Positions 7,177 to 15,292 of a stretch of DNA of 34,820 nucleotides are shown one piece after another. The stretch spans positions 1-34,820 of the forward strand of contig CAZAKZ010000051.1 of the NCBI GenBank assembly GCA_964485695.1, in the 5' to 3' direction. Source of the DNA: CAZAKZ01 sp964485695. GTDB taxonomy: Bacteria; Planctomycetota; JAFGQW01. The notes under the pieces were generated by a model. The model saw only the letters and a program-made list of their open reading frames with translations, was not told where the DNA came from and searched no databases. How positions within the stretch are numbered: position 1 is the first letter of the stretch; every line of letters starts with the position of its first letter. Made by a program: the position numbers and the translations under genes.

Positions 7177-9366
7177 TCAGGTTCTCCCCCAGCCGAAGAT
7201 CCAGGCCAGAAGGCATTCCAGCACCAGGCAGAGTCCCAGTGCCGCCAGCAACAGGGAATCCAGGAGGCCGCCGCGACCGGGCCCGGCCAGGGCCAGGGGG
7301 CGCTGCCCGGCCAGGTGTAGATTGGACCCGGGAAACAGGGCGGCCAGATCCCGGTCCTCGAGGCTGCGCGGGTCGCTTTCCACGGCATCGTGCACCACGG
7401 AACGGACCTCCGGCCGGGGCAGGATTCCGGAGCGGGCCCCCCCGGGCGAGGGCGTGCACGTCAGGCGATAGAATCCGGATCGACCCGCCCGGGGCAGGGT
7501 CACGAGACGGCGGCCGTGGTCCCCGAGGACCTGGCGGAGGGGACCGGCGGGCAGGCCGTCCGGGCCCACGATCCGGAGGGTTCCGGGCAGGGGTCCTTCC
7601 GGCAGGGTGAAGGTGAGGGCATGGCCCGAAACACCGGGGGAGGGAGACCGCTCCCCGGGGTGTGCGGCATATCGGATGAGCTCCACCATGAGGGGCAGGA
7701 AGAGGTGGTTGCCTCGGGCCGGCGTGGGCAGATCGGTCCAGAGGGGCGTGAGGGTGGTGGAGAACCAGAAGACCCGCCCCCACCCGTGGGGCACCTCCAC
7801 GAGCAAGGGTGCCCCGCTGTCGTGACCGCACCGGAGGAGGACAGCGGCCTGGGGGGGCAGAGCGCCGGGGGCCAGGATGCGGTGGAGAGCCGCGCGTCTG
7901 AGGTGATCGGAACCCAGTCCTGCAAGGAATCCGAGTGCCGGGTGCAACCGTCCTGCCTTCGTGAGATAAGGGGCCGTGTCGGGCGGAAGATCCCGGGCAG
8001 CACGCAGCCGGAAGGGGAGGGGAAAGGCTTCCTGGCCGTCTCCGTGGAGGACCTCGTCGTACCGGGAGGGCTGGACGGCCGGGGAGGCCGCAAACAGGAT
8101 CGAGCCGCCGGAAGCCAGGAAGTCATGGAGCCGGCGGGCCAGGGCCGGATCCGGGGCGGAGAGGCCCGAGACCACCAGCACAGTGGCGGGGCCCGCACCC
8201 CCTTCAGCGAGATTCCGGGGAGAGAGGCGGTCCAGGCGAAGACACGAATTTCTGGGGGTGAATCCGGCCTCCAGGGCTGCGGCCATGAAATCGAGATCCC
8301 CTCGAAACGGCCCCTCGCGAGTCGGCGCCTCGCTCACCAGGGTGACGAGGGGGACGGCGGCCACATCTACCACGGCATGGGAGGTGTCGTCTGCGGCCAG
8401 GGCGTCGGGATCCAGCCGGGCTTCCACCCGGTGGGGGCCTGTGGAGAGGAAGGCGTGGAAGAACGTGACCTCCACGGTCTCCGAGGGCCCGGCCTCGAAG
8501 GACCGGCACAGGGGGTTTTCTCCGTTCACCCGGAGCGTCACCCGCCGGGGGCCCGACGCGCGGTCCGTGGCATTCTCGATGCGAACGTGGATCCTCGTGG
8601 TTTCTCCCCGCACGGGCAGAGGCGGTGTGACGCGGATCCCGGGGAGGGAAAGGTTTCCTGCATCCACCGAACGCACCGGCACCAGGAACCACTGGATCGG
8701 GTCCTCCGAGTCCGTGGCCTCGGGCAGGCGGGTTCCCGATACCCTGCGCCAGGGTGTGGCCTGGAAGTCGCTCAGGACGTAGACGTCCCTGGGGCCGGGT
8801 CGGGACCGGACATCCTGGATGAGGGTGTGGAGGGCGGCCAGGGGATCATCCCGCCAGGGGGAAGGGGAGAGGGCCTCGAGGCGAGCCTGGAGGTCTGTAG
8901 CATCGAGACATTCTCTTGTGATGAACCGCAGGTCCACGTCGAACGCGGCCAGGGTCACCCGGTCCGAGGGGCTTAAGCCATTCAGAAGGTCGCGACATTG
9001 GCCCACGGCGCGCCGCAGCCGCGAGGTTCCCCCGGCCGTGGCCCCCATGCTGGCCGAGGTGTCGAGGACCAGGACCACTTCCCGGTCTTCGGAGGTGAGG
9101 CGGCCCAGCCACCCCGAGGGAGACACCCTCGGTCCGGCCGCGGCCAGGACGGCCAGGGCCACCGCCGCCGTCCGCAGGAGGAGGAGCACGAGATCCCGGA
9201 GCACCACCCGCTGCCGGAATTTACGCCGGGTCTGGTCCAGGAGACGAGTGGCCGCCCACGGTATCCTCTGCACCCGCCGCCGGGTCAGGAGGTGGAGGAT
9301 CAGAGGAATCGCGGCCAATCCCAGCGCCGGGAGGACGGCCGGATTCGTGAAGACGGCAAGGATCAC
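7177..9366 (-). CDS. BatA-type aerotolerance-regulator N-terminal/VWA protein
   Basis: A 729-residue protein. The first 78 residues match the BatA N-terminal domain: two membrane helices (about 8-27 and 57-78) joined by LLTRRRVQRIPWAATRLL. A VWA domain follows with an intact MIDAS (D102-T-S104-A-S106 in LDTSASMG) and the downstream VLSDF. The rest holds a beta-sandwich segment and a Rossmann-like region (TVLVVSGL, ASGGSILFAA), and a hydrophobic helix near the C-terminus (LLLAALGLCLVLECLLAWIFG). The start is GTG at 9366, with AGGAGG 12 nt upstream, rather long spacing; no better in-frame ATG or GTG lies between. It is the first gene of the five-gene minus-strand operon. BatA-like proteins are known beside MoxR AAA+ ATPases and DUF58 proteins, but neither is adjacent here. 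A role in envelope stress or protein assembly is inferred from the family only. Confidence 0.88.
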   Translation of the reverse strand: MILAVFTNPAVLPALGLAAIPLILHLLTRRRVQRIPWAATRLLDQTRRKFRQRVVLRDLVLLLLRTAAVALAVLAAAGPRVSPSGWLGRLTSEDREVVLVLDTSASMGATAGGTSRLRRAVGQCRDLLNGLSPSDRVTLAAFDVDLRFITRECLDATDLQARLEALSPSPWRDDPLAALHTLIQDVRSRPGPRDVYVLSDFQATPWRRVSGTRLPEATDSEDPIQWFLVPVRSVDAGNLSLPGIRVTPPLPVRGETTRIHVRIENATDRASGPRRVTLRVNGENPLCRSFEAGPSETVEVTFFHAFLSTGPHRVEARLDPDALAADDTSHAVVDVAAVPLVTLVSEAPTREGPFRGDLDFMAAALEAGFTPRNSCLRLDRLSPRNLAEGGAGPATVLVVSGLSAPDPALARRLHDFLASGGSILFAASPAVQPSRYDEVLHGDGQEAFPLPFRLRAARDLPPDTAPYLTKAGRLHPALGFLAGLGSDHLRRAALHRILAPGALPPQAAVLLRCGHDSGAPLLVEVPHGWGRVFWFSTTLTPLWTDLPTPARGNHLFLPLMVELIRYAAHPGERSPSPGVSGHALTFTLPEGPLPGTLRIVGPDGLPAGPLRQVLGDHGRRLVTLPRAGRSGFYRLTCTPSPGGARSGILPRPEVRSVVHDAVESDPRSLEDRDLAALFPGSNLHLAGQRPLALAGPGRGGLLDSLLLAALGLCLVLECLLAWIFGWGRT

Positions 9367-9514
9367 GGTGTGAATGAACCTCCTGCACTCATCCCGGATT
9401 CAGGATCTGTCGCAGTCCACGTGGCCGGAAACAGATTCCTGTTTCAAAGCATACGCATTCGCGAAGTCAGAAGACAGGAGGAATCGAATTACGGCAGGGA
9501 ATAAAGTGGGGTGC
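9367..9514 (-). promoter_or_regulatory. Upstream region of the BatA-type operon, with a perfect palindrome
   Basis: This leader lies between the terminator of the FG-GAP gene and the GTG start at 9366. It holds the AGGAGG ribosome-binding site (plus-strand CCTCCT at about 9379-9384) and an inverted repeat at 9428-9445: GAAACAG, a 4-nt spacer, CTGTTTC, perfect in both arms. A promoter must be here because the preceding gene is terminated, but I could not assign convincing -35 and -10 boxes. Confidence 0.45.
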
Positions 9515-9548
9515 AAAGAAAAAGGAGGATCCCGGTTCCGGGATCCTC
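9515..9548 (-). terminator. Rho-independent terminator of the FG-GAP gene
   Basis: On the minus strand, 46 nt after the stop of the FG-GAP gene, a perfect 11-bp stem (GAGGATCCCGG/CCGGGATCCTC with an AA centre) is followed by CTTTTTCTTT. This is a textbook intrinsic terminator and separates the FG-GAP gene from the BatA-type operon. Confidence 0.92.
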
Positions 9549-9593
9549 GGTCGGTATCTGTCTCTCGGGGCAATCGCGTCGCCCCACCTCAGG

Positions 9594-11585
9594 CTACGGA
9601 ATGAGCGTGCTGTGCACGCGGTTGCCGACCTGCTTGATCCCCTGGGGCGCGCTGCTGTCCAGCATCGCCACGGTGTAGAAGACGTTGATCCCTACGAGAC
9701 CGGGCAGGTTGGGAAGCACCATGTCCGGTGCAGTGGTAGTGCCCGTGCCGTCCAGGGTGCCCGTGAAGTTCTTGGCCGGCAATATCTGGGAAAGGGTAAG
9801 CATGAAGAGCGGGCCGAGGTCCACCGGGATCGTCCGCGTGGCACTGATTGGGATGCCCGCGTTTCCGTTGACGGCGAGGGAGGCCACGCAAAGATAGACC
9901 AGGTTCTTGCAGGTCGGGCTGTAGATCTTCATGTCCATGGCGGTGCCGACCTTGGCCGCCGACGTGGGGAAGAGCGGGCCGCCGTGGGTGACCACCACTT
10001 TTCCAGCAGTGGACGTCTGGTTGGTGACGAAGCCGGTGACGTTGCCTCCCTGGATGATGTCGTCCACCTTGTCCCCGTTGACGTCGCCCACGGCGAGGGA
10101 CTGGCCGAGGCGCTCCAGGGCCACGCCGCCCCAGATCTTCCAGTCGGAGGGCGCGGTCTGGGTATCGATGGTGATGTAGGGCGGAATGGACGGATTGTGC
10201 CGGAACATGAAGGTGACACCGGCCTGGGTCCGGAAGTTGGGTGTGGTACCCGGTGCCGACATGATCATGTCGTCGATGCCGTCGCCGTCCACGTCCCCGG
10301 CCCGGACCTTGTAGCCGAGCCAGTCACCGGTGTTGGCCCCCTCGAAGCTCAGGTCGCCCAGCGTGGTGCTGAGATCGATGGTCGCATTGGTGGGCCAGTT
10401 CTTCTTGCCGTAGAAGATGTAGACCTTGCCGCCCTCGAGACGGGTGCGGTTCTTGGGATCGTGGCGCCAGGCGCCCAGGATCAGGTCCTGGATGCCGTCG
10501 TTGTTGAAGTCGCCGAGATCCAGGGAATACCCGGACTGGTCCCACTGGTTGTCTCCCATGATGGTGAGATCGGCCTTCTGTTGCAGGCCCAGGTCCAGGA
10601 CAGCATTGGGCAGCCAGTTTCTCCGGCCCCAGAGCAGGTAGGTGTTACCGGCTGCGGAGCCGCCGGGCGCGTTGCCCTCGGCCTCGCCGATGACCAGGTC
10701 CTGGATGCCGTCGCCGTTGAAGTCACCGGCGTCCACGCAGCCGCCGAGGTGAGCGAAATTCTGGGCGGAATAGACGGTGAGACTCGCCGGCGTCTTGGAG
10801 AGGTCGTGATTGTAATTGGGCGGCCAGCTCTTCTGGCCCCACAGCACGTACGCGGCGCCGGCCTTGGAGCGCTTGGGCAGTTTGTTCACGGTGAAGGTGG
10901 CATCGGGGGCCCCGCAGATGAGGTCGGCAATGCCGTCGCCGTTGATGTCTCCGGCCCCCACGGACTGGCCGGTGTAGGTGGCGGGAGTGTGGGTCTTGTG
11001 GCCGCCCAGCTTGTCCACGAAGTTGGCACCGACGACCTGGATGTCGGCCCGGAGCGCCGCGAGGTTGTAGAAGGTGGTCCATGCCGCCCGGCCGAAGAGG
11101 ACGAAGACGGATCCGCACGTGGTCCGTCCGGTCGGTGAGTAGCCTCCCGCGCCCATGATCAGGTCCTGGATGCCGTCGCCATTCACGTCGCCAGTGGCCA
11201 CCGAGGTGCCCAGACGATCCGCCCGGTTCTCTCCCATGACGGTCAGGTCCGGGATGCTGGAATAGCTGGGCCACATGACGATTTTCTTGGTGTCCAGTCC
11301 CTTTCGAGCCTTGTTGGCGAAGAAAACGTGAACCTCGCCCGCCGCGATGAGCTGGTTCGGATTGGACCAGGGCACGCCGTAGACCAGGTCGTCCAGGCCG
11401 TCGCCGTTGAGGTCCCCCGTGGCGATGGAGGCGCCGGCCTGGTACTTGGCTGCTTCTCCGAGGATCGTGAAGTCCGCCTCCAGCTGGCCGGTGTCTCCTG
11501 AACGGCCAGTCACCTGTGCATCGCTTGGGACAATGCTGCTGGAACAGAGCAGAATGACTACACAGAGTAGTGCCGTTGTTTTCAT
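9594..11585 (-). CDS. Exported FG-GAP/VCBS repeat protein (integrin-alpha-like beta-propeller)
   Basis: A 663-residue protein with a clear signal peptide (about 1-23, ending PSDAQ). It has seven calcium-binding loops of the form GDxNGDGxxD at about residues 57, 132, 212, 287, 358, 430 and 500, spaced 70-80 apart. Seven FG-GAP blades are what a closed integrin-alpha-type beta-propeller needs, so the propeller looks complete. The sixth loop is GDVDGDGIDD, and the last is degenerate (GDVNGDKVDD). The final 140 or so residues lack the loops and look like a separate beta domain. Such proteins act outside the cytoplasm in adhesion, carbohydrate binding or as surface structures; the ligand cannot be told from sequence. 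The start ATG has AGGAG 8 nt upstream. The gene appears monocistronic: 557 bp of noncoding DNA lie upstream and a strong terminator downstream. Confidence 0.92.
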   Translation of the reverse strand: MKTTALLCVVILLCSSSIVPSDAQVTGRSGDTGQLEADFTILGEAAKYQAGASIATGDLNGDGLDDLVYGVPWSNPNQLIAAGEVHVFFANKARKGLDTKKIVMWPSYSSIPDLTVMGENRADRLGTSVATGDVNGDGIQDLIMGAGGYSPTGRTTCGSVFVLFGRAAWTTFYNLAALRADIQVVGANFVDKLGGHKTHTPATYTGQSVGAGDINGDGIADLICGAPDATFTVNKLPKRSKAGAAYVLWGQKSWPPNYNHDLSKTPASLTVYSAQNFAHLGGCVDAGDFNGDGIQDLVIGEAEGNAPGGSAAGNTYLLWGRRNWLPNAVLDLGLQQKADLTIMGDNQWDQSGYSLDLGDFNNDGIQDLILGAWRHDPKNRTRLEGGKVYIFYGKKNWPTNATIDLSTTLGDLSFEGANTGDWLGYKVRAGDVDGDGIDDMIMSAPGTTPNFRTQAGVTFMFRHNPSIPPYITIDTQTAPSDWKIWGGVALERLGQSLAVGDVNGDKVDDIIQGGNVTGFVTNQTSTAGKVVVTHGGPLFPTSAAKVGTAMDMKIYSPTCKNLVYLCVASLAVNGNAGIPISATRTIPVDLGPLFMLTLSQILPAKNFTGTLDGTGTTTAPDMVLPNLPGLVGINVFYTVAMLDSSAPQGIKQVGNRVHSTLIP

Positions 11586-12142
11586 GTGGTTGTCTCCTGT
11601 CGGTCTCAGTTGGGGACCGGATTCTTGGAGGATGTCGGCCGCGCGCAGGACATCCAGACGTTGGCGTCCCCCATACCTACAAATCTCAACGATCGATTAA
11701 GCGAATTGATGAGCCTTTATGAACCTTGCACATCCAGAAATGTACATTTGATGTTTCATATTCTGGATGTCATGAAAAACAGGTCAATTCTGGAGACCGA
11801 AATGGCAAGTCCGTGTCGACACCGATCCGGTGCGAGGGTCAGGGAAATGAGCCTGGTGAATTCCCCCCATTCGGATACCCGCGACCGGTTCCGGAGAGCG
11901 GTCACCTGTTGCGATCTCGGTCCCTTTCTATCTCCTCGGGGTACATGGAAAACTAAGATACAAGAAGTGTAGCTTACAATACCTGGGACGACAGGTCAAA
12001 CAGGAGAATGGAATCGTATTGAGATCCCCGCCCACATACCGGGTACGCTCTCCTGGCGCCGCGGGTTCCACGGGGGAGACAGGCTCTCAGGGGGCGGACC
12101 GAAGGCGGGAGCGGACGTCCCAACACGAATTTATTCAAGGAG
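11586..12142. other. 557-bp gene-free stretch with short repeats
   Basis: This lies between the FG-GAP start and the end of the second RND gene and looks less GC-rich than the genes. I see no ORF with a convincing start, coding bias or recognisable product. Close to the FG-GAP gene it holds three copies of ACATCCAGA (two direct, one inverted) and a 12-bp perfect palindrome. It must contain the promoter of the FG-GAP gene. On the minus strand TTGACC and TAAGCT about 17 bp apart (near 11970-12000) are only a weak match. No terminator with a T-tract is visible after the RND operon. Confidence 0.6.
11730..11770. repeat. Inverted repeat ACATCCAGAA/TTCTGGATGT overlapping a 12-bp palindrome
   Basis: ACATCCAGAA at 11730-11739 is repeated in perfect inverted form at 11761-11770. 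Its left arm runs into AAATGTACATTT (11738-11749), a perfect 12-bp palindrome. Another direct copy of ACATCCAGA lies at 11650-11658. The location upstream of the FG-GAP gene suggests a regulator-binding region or an RNA structure. Confidence 0.7.
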
Positions 12143-15100
12143 TTACGATGTAGAGGGATCAGCATCCGAAGCGCCCGGGCGGGTCCTGCGGCCCGACCAG
12201 AGGTCCTGGGCCACGCTCCGCACCCAGGTGCGGAGATCGTCCAGCAGGGTGTAGGTCACGGGTACCAGGAAGAGAGAAAAAACCGTCGCCGAGATCAAAC
12301 CGCCCACCACGATCCGGCTCATGGGCAGGTAGTTGAATCCTTCCTGGGCAGGTGCGGAGAACACCATGGGGATCAGGCCGCCGATGGTGGTGAGGGCGGT
12401 CATGAGAATGGGACGGAATCGATGGCGCGCTCCGACCCGTACTGCTTCCAGACGCGGGTGTCCCTCCAGGCGCAACCGGTTGATGTAGTCCACGAGAACG
12501 ATGCCGTTGTTCACCACGATGCCCACCAGTATGACGAAGCCCACGGCGCCGATGCCGTCCATGGGCGTTCCCGTCAAGACCAGAGCCCAGATCCCTCCGA
12601 CAATGGCCGTGGGTATGGTGATGAGCACCGTGGCCGGAAGCACGAAGGACTCGAAGAGCACGCCCATGAGCAGGAAGACGAAGAGGATGGCGTAGAGAAC
12701 CTGTTCCTGCATGGCGGCCAGCTCGCTGCGGACGTTGCGGAGGGATCCGGACAGTTCCCCGGTATACCCCTGGGGGAACGTGAATTCCTTCAGCACCTGC
12801 GTCGTGCGAACGCTGGCGGCCCAGAGCACGTCGGGGTCTTCCACGCGGACCACGATGGGATAGAGTGTTCTGCGATTCACCCGGGTGATGGTCTGGTATC
12901 CCTTGCCGAAGCTGTACCCGGCCAGAGCCTCCAGGGGGATGGCCTCCCCGGTGCGGGAGTAGACGAGGAATTTCTCGAAGGCCTCGAGGCCTTCGGTCTC
13001 CTCCTCGGAGAACCGCATGACCATGGGAATCTCGCGCTCGTCCTCCTCGAAATCCAGAAGGCGCGCGCCCTGGAGCGCATAGACCACGCTGCCGCGTATG
13101 GCCCGGGGATCGACCTGGTACTTGCCCGCCCGGGTGCGGTCGATTTCGAGGTGGACCTCGTCGAATCCCTGCTCCTCCGCCGTGGTCACCTCCATGACGC
13201 CGGGTACCTCTTCCAGGAGGGGTTTCAGCTGAGCGGCCAGGTCCGAGAGCAACCGGCTGTCCGGCCCGTAGATGTGGACGGGAAAGGTGGTGCGGACGTT
13301 CTCCTCCTCGTCCTGGCCCTCGAACCGGATGTGCGGCTCCACCCCCGCGTGCACCGGTAGCTGGTCCTTGACTTTTTTGGCCAGATCCTCGGGCGAGACG
13401 TCGGAGCCGCTGTCGAGGAGGAGGGAGACGCTGCCGAACCGGCGCGTGAAATCGGCCCACAGGAATTCGATGTGCAGTGACTCCATCCGATCCAGGAAGA
13501 AGGTCTCGTAGTCCCGGACCACCTTGCTGGCCTCGGCCAGCGTGAATTTCTTGGGGAAATCCAGACGAATGCGATAGGAACTCCGGTGGCCCATCTCACT
13601 CCCGGTATTTTCGAGGTTTCCACACGCCACCTGGCCGGAGACGAGGAAGAGAAAGGCCAGGAGCAGGACCTTGAACCGGTGCCGGAGCCCCAGGGCGAGA
13701 GTGGTTTCGTATGCGGCCACGACGCGGTGCCCCGCCCGGACGGACCACCCCGGTCGCCGTGCGGCCCTGCCCGATCGGGACGCCTTGACCAGAGTCAGGG
13801 TGGCCAGGGGAATCAGGCCCAGAGAGACCCCCAGGGAGGCCAGGAGGCTGAACACCAGGGGCAGCACGATCTCCAGAAGCGCATTTCGGTTCGGCCCCGA
13901 TTCGGCCATGAAGAGAAACGGCAGGAAGACCACGAGGGTGGTGAGAGTGGACATGAAGATGGCCAAACCCACCTGCCGGGCGCCGAGGCGGGCCGCCGTG
14001 GGCGGATCTTCCCCCTCGTTGCGCCGTCGGACGATGTTCTCCACAACCACCACCGAGTTGTCCACGAGCATGCCCACGGCGAGGGTGAATCCCATGAGGG
14101 AGAGCATGTTGATGGTGTATCCGGTGAAGTAGAGCACTCCGAGGCCGGTCATGGCCGAGATGGGGATGGCGGCGGTGATGAGCAGGGTCATGCGTTTGCG
14201 CCGGAGAAACAGGTAGAGGATTGCCAGGGCGAACAGGGCCCCGTACATCGCGGTGTCCCTCAGCTGGTGCAGGCTGGCCCGGATCCAGGTGCCCTGGTTC
14301 CAGAATACCTTGAAGTTCAAGCCTCCCAGCCGGGGATCGGTCTGGATCTCATCCTCGAGGGTTTCCACCACCCGGTCGCAAACCGCCGCGGTGTTGGCGG
14401 CAGACTCCTTGTAGATGATGATGCCCACGGCCGGCTTGCCCATGGCGCGGAACGCGAACCGTTCGATGGCATAGGCCTTCTTCACCACGGCGATCTCACC
14501 CAGGCTCAGGCCGGGTTTTACCGGAAATGCGCGCACCGCCTCGAGGCTCTGGAACCGGGCCAGGGAGCGCACGTAGTACTTCCGGGCCCCTTCCATCACC
14601 CAGCCGCCGCTGATGTCGGCGACGTTTTCCCCCCGGAGCCGCTGGACGAGGTCGTAGAGATCCACCTGGTTGGCCCCGGCCGCGTCCGAATCGATCTCGA
14701 TGCGCACCTCCTCGGCCGCCAGACCCTGGATCCGGGCCGAGGCCACGCCGTCCACCTGTTCCAGCCGGCGCCGGACGATCTGCTTCACCAGGGGGCTCAC
14801 CTCCCGCAGGTCCTTTTCAAAGTTGATGCCGATGAAAACGATGGGGATGTCGGAGGCCCCGCCGAACCGCCGGAGGCGGTAGCGGTTGGCCTGGACCGGG
14901 AGGCGGCCCTTGATGCGCTCCATGCGGTCCCGCACTTCAAGGTAAGCCATGTCCAGATCGGCCCGGCTGGTGAACCGGACCCGGAGGGAGCCCTCGTTTT
15001 CGCTGGCGCGGGATCGGATCCTCTGGATGTCCGGTACGGTGCCGAGGGCCTCCTCGATGGGCTTCAGGATCTCCTCCTCGATCTCCCGGGGGCTCGCCCC

Positions 15101-15292
15101 GGGATACCCGACGGAGATGTAGAGGTTCCGGCTGCCCACGATGCCCTCGGGGATGAGCTCGATGGGCATGTAGGTGAAGGCGAGGGCGGCCACGGCCAGG
15201 GCCGCTGTGAGCACCATGAGCACGCTCACCGGCCTGCGCAGCGTGAGGCCGACGAATCCACCGCCTTTGAATTCACCGCCTTGCCGGGTCAT
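12143..15292 (-). CDS. RND-family efflux permease (second permease of the set)
   Basis: A 1049-residue protein, the usual length for hydrophobe/amphiphile RND pumps. It starts with the typical LTLRRPVSVLMVL first membrane helix (about 17-40) and MPIELIPE. It has two porter domains in the two halves, the TM2-TM6 block from about 345, the TM4 motif GMLVDNSVVVVEN (407-419), and the second-half block with ILVGIVVNNGIVLVDYINRLR and RFRPILMTALTTI. RND permeases use the proton gradient to pump substrates from periplasm or inner membrane out through a fusion protein and outer-membrane channel. TM4 has one Asp (D411) followed by Asn, where AcrB has an Asp pair. Its ATG overlaps the stop of the upstream permease by 4 bp (ATGA), so the two are probably made in step and may form mixed trimers like MdtBC; that is inference. 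Substrate unknown. Confidence 0.93.
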   Translation of the reverse strand: MTRQGGEFKGGGFVGLTLRRPVSVLMVLTAALAVAALAFTYMPIELIPEGIVGSRNLYISVGYPGASPREIEEEILKPIEEALGTVPDIQRIRSRASENEGSLRVRFTSRADLDMAYLEVRDRMERIKGRLPVQANRYRLRRFGGASDIPIVFIGINFEKDLREVSPLVKQIVRRRLEQVDGVASARIQGLAAEEVRIEIDSDAAGANQVDLYDLVQRLRGENVADISGGWVMEGARKYYVRSLARFQSLEAVRAFPVKPGLSLGEIAVVKKAYAIERFAFRAMGKPAVGIIIYKESAANTAAVCDRVVETLEDEIQTDPRLGGLNFKVFWNQGTWIRASLHQLRDTAMYGALFALAILYLFLRRKRMTLLITAAIPISAMTGLGVLYFTGYTINMLSLMGFTLAVGMLVDNSVVVVENIVRRRNEGEDPPTAARLGARQVGLAIFMSTLTTLVVFLPFLFMAESGPNRNALLEIVLPLVFSLLASLGVSLGLIPLATLTLVKASRSGRAARRPGWSVRAGHRVVAAYETTLALGLRHRFKVLLLAFLFLVSGQVACGNLENTGSEMGHRSSYRIRLDFPKKFTLAEASKVVRDYETFFLDRMESLHIEFLWADFTRRFGSVSLLLDSGSDVSPEDLAKKVKDQLPVHAGVEPHIRFEGQDEEENVRTTFPVHIYGPDSRLLSDLAAQLKPLLEEVPGVMEVTTAEEQGFDEVHLEIDRTRAGKYQVDPRAIRGSVVYALQGARLLDFEEDEREIPMVMRFSEEETEGLEAFEKFLVYSRTGEAIPLEALAGYSFGKGYQTITRVNRRTLYPIVVRVEDPDVLWAASVRTTQVLKEFTFPQGYTGELSGSLRNVRSELAAMQEQVLYAILFVFLLMGVLFESFVLPATVLITIPTAIVGGIWALVLTGTPMDGIGAVGFVILVGIVVNNGIVLVDYINRLRLEGHPRLEAVRVGARHRFRPILMTALTTIGGLIPMVFSAPAQEGFNYLPMSRIVVGGLISATVFSLFLVPVTYTLLDDLRTWVRSVAQDLWSGRRTRPGASDADPSTS

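Noticed and set aside
7175..7831. N-terminal extension of the VWA/amidotransferase-like protein
   Set aside because: It is the shadow of the BatA-type gene; ATG 7174 directly follows that gene's stop and begins with a membrane helix.
11586..11972. Plus-strand frame of 128 codons in the gene-free stretch
   Set aside because: No ribosome-binding site before its ATG, no hydrophobic or domain pattern, and it runs through the repeat and palindrome cluster.
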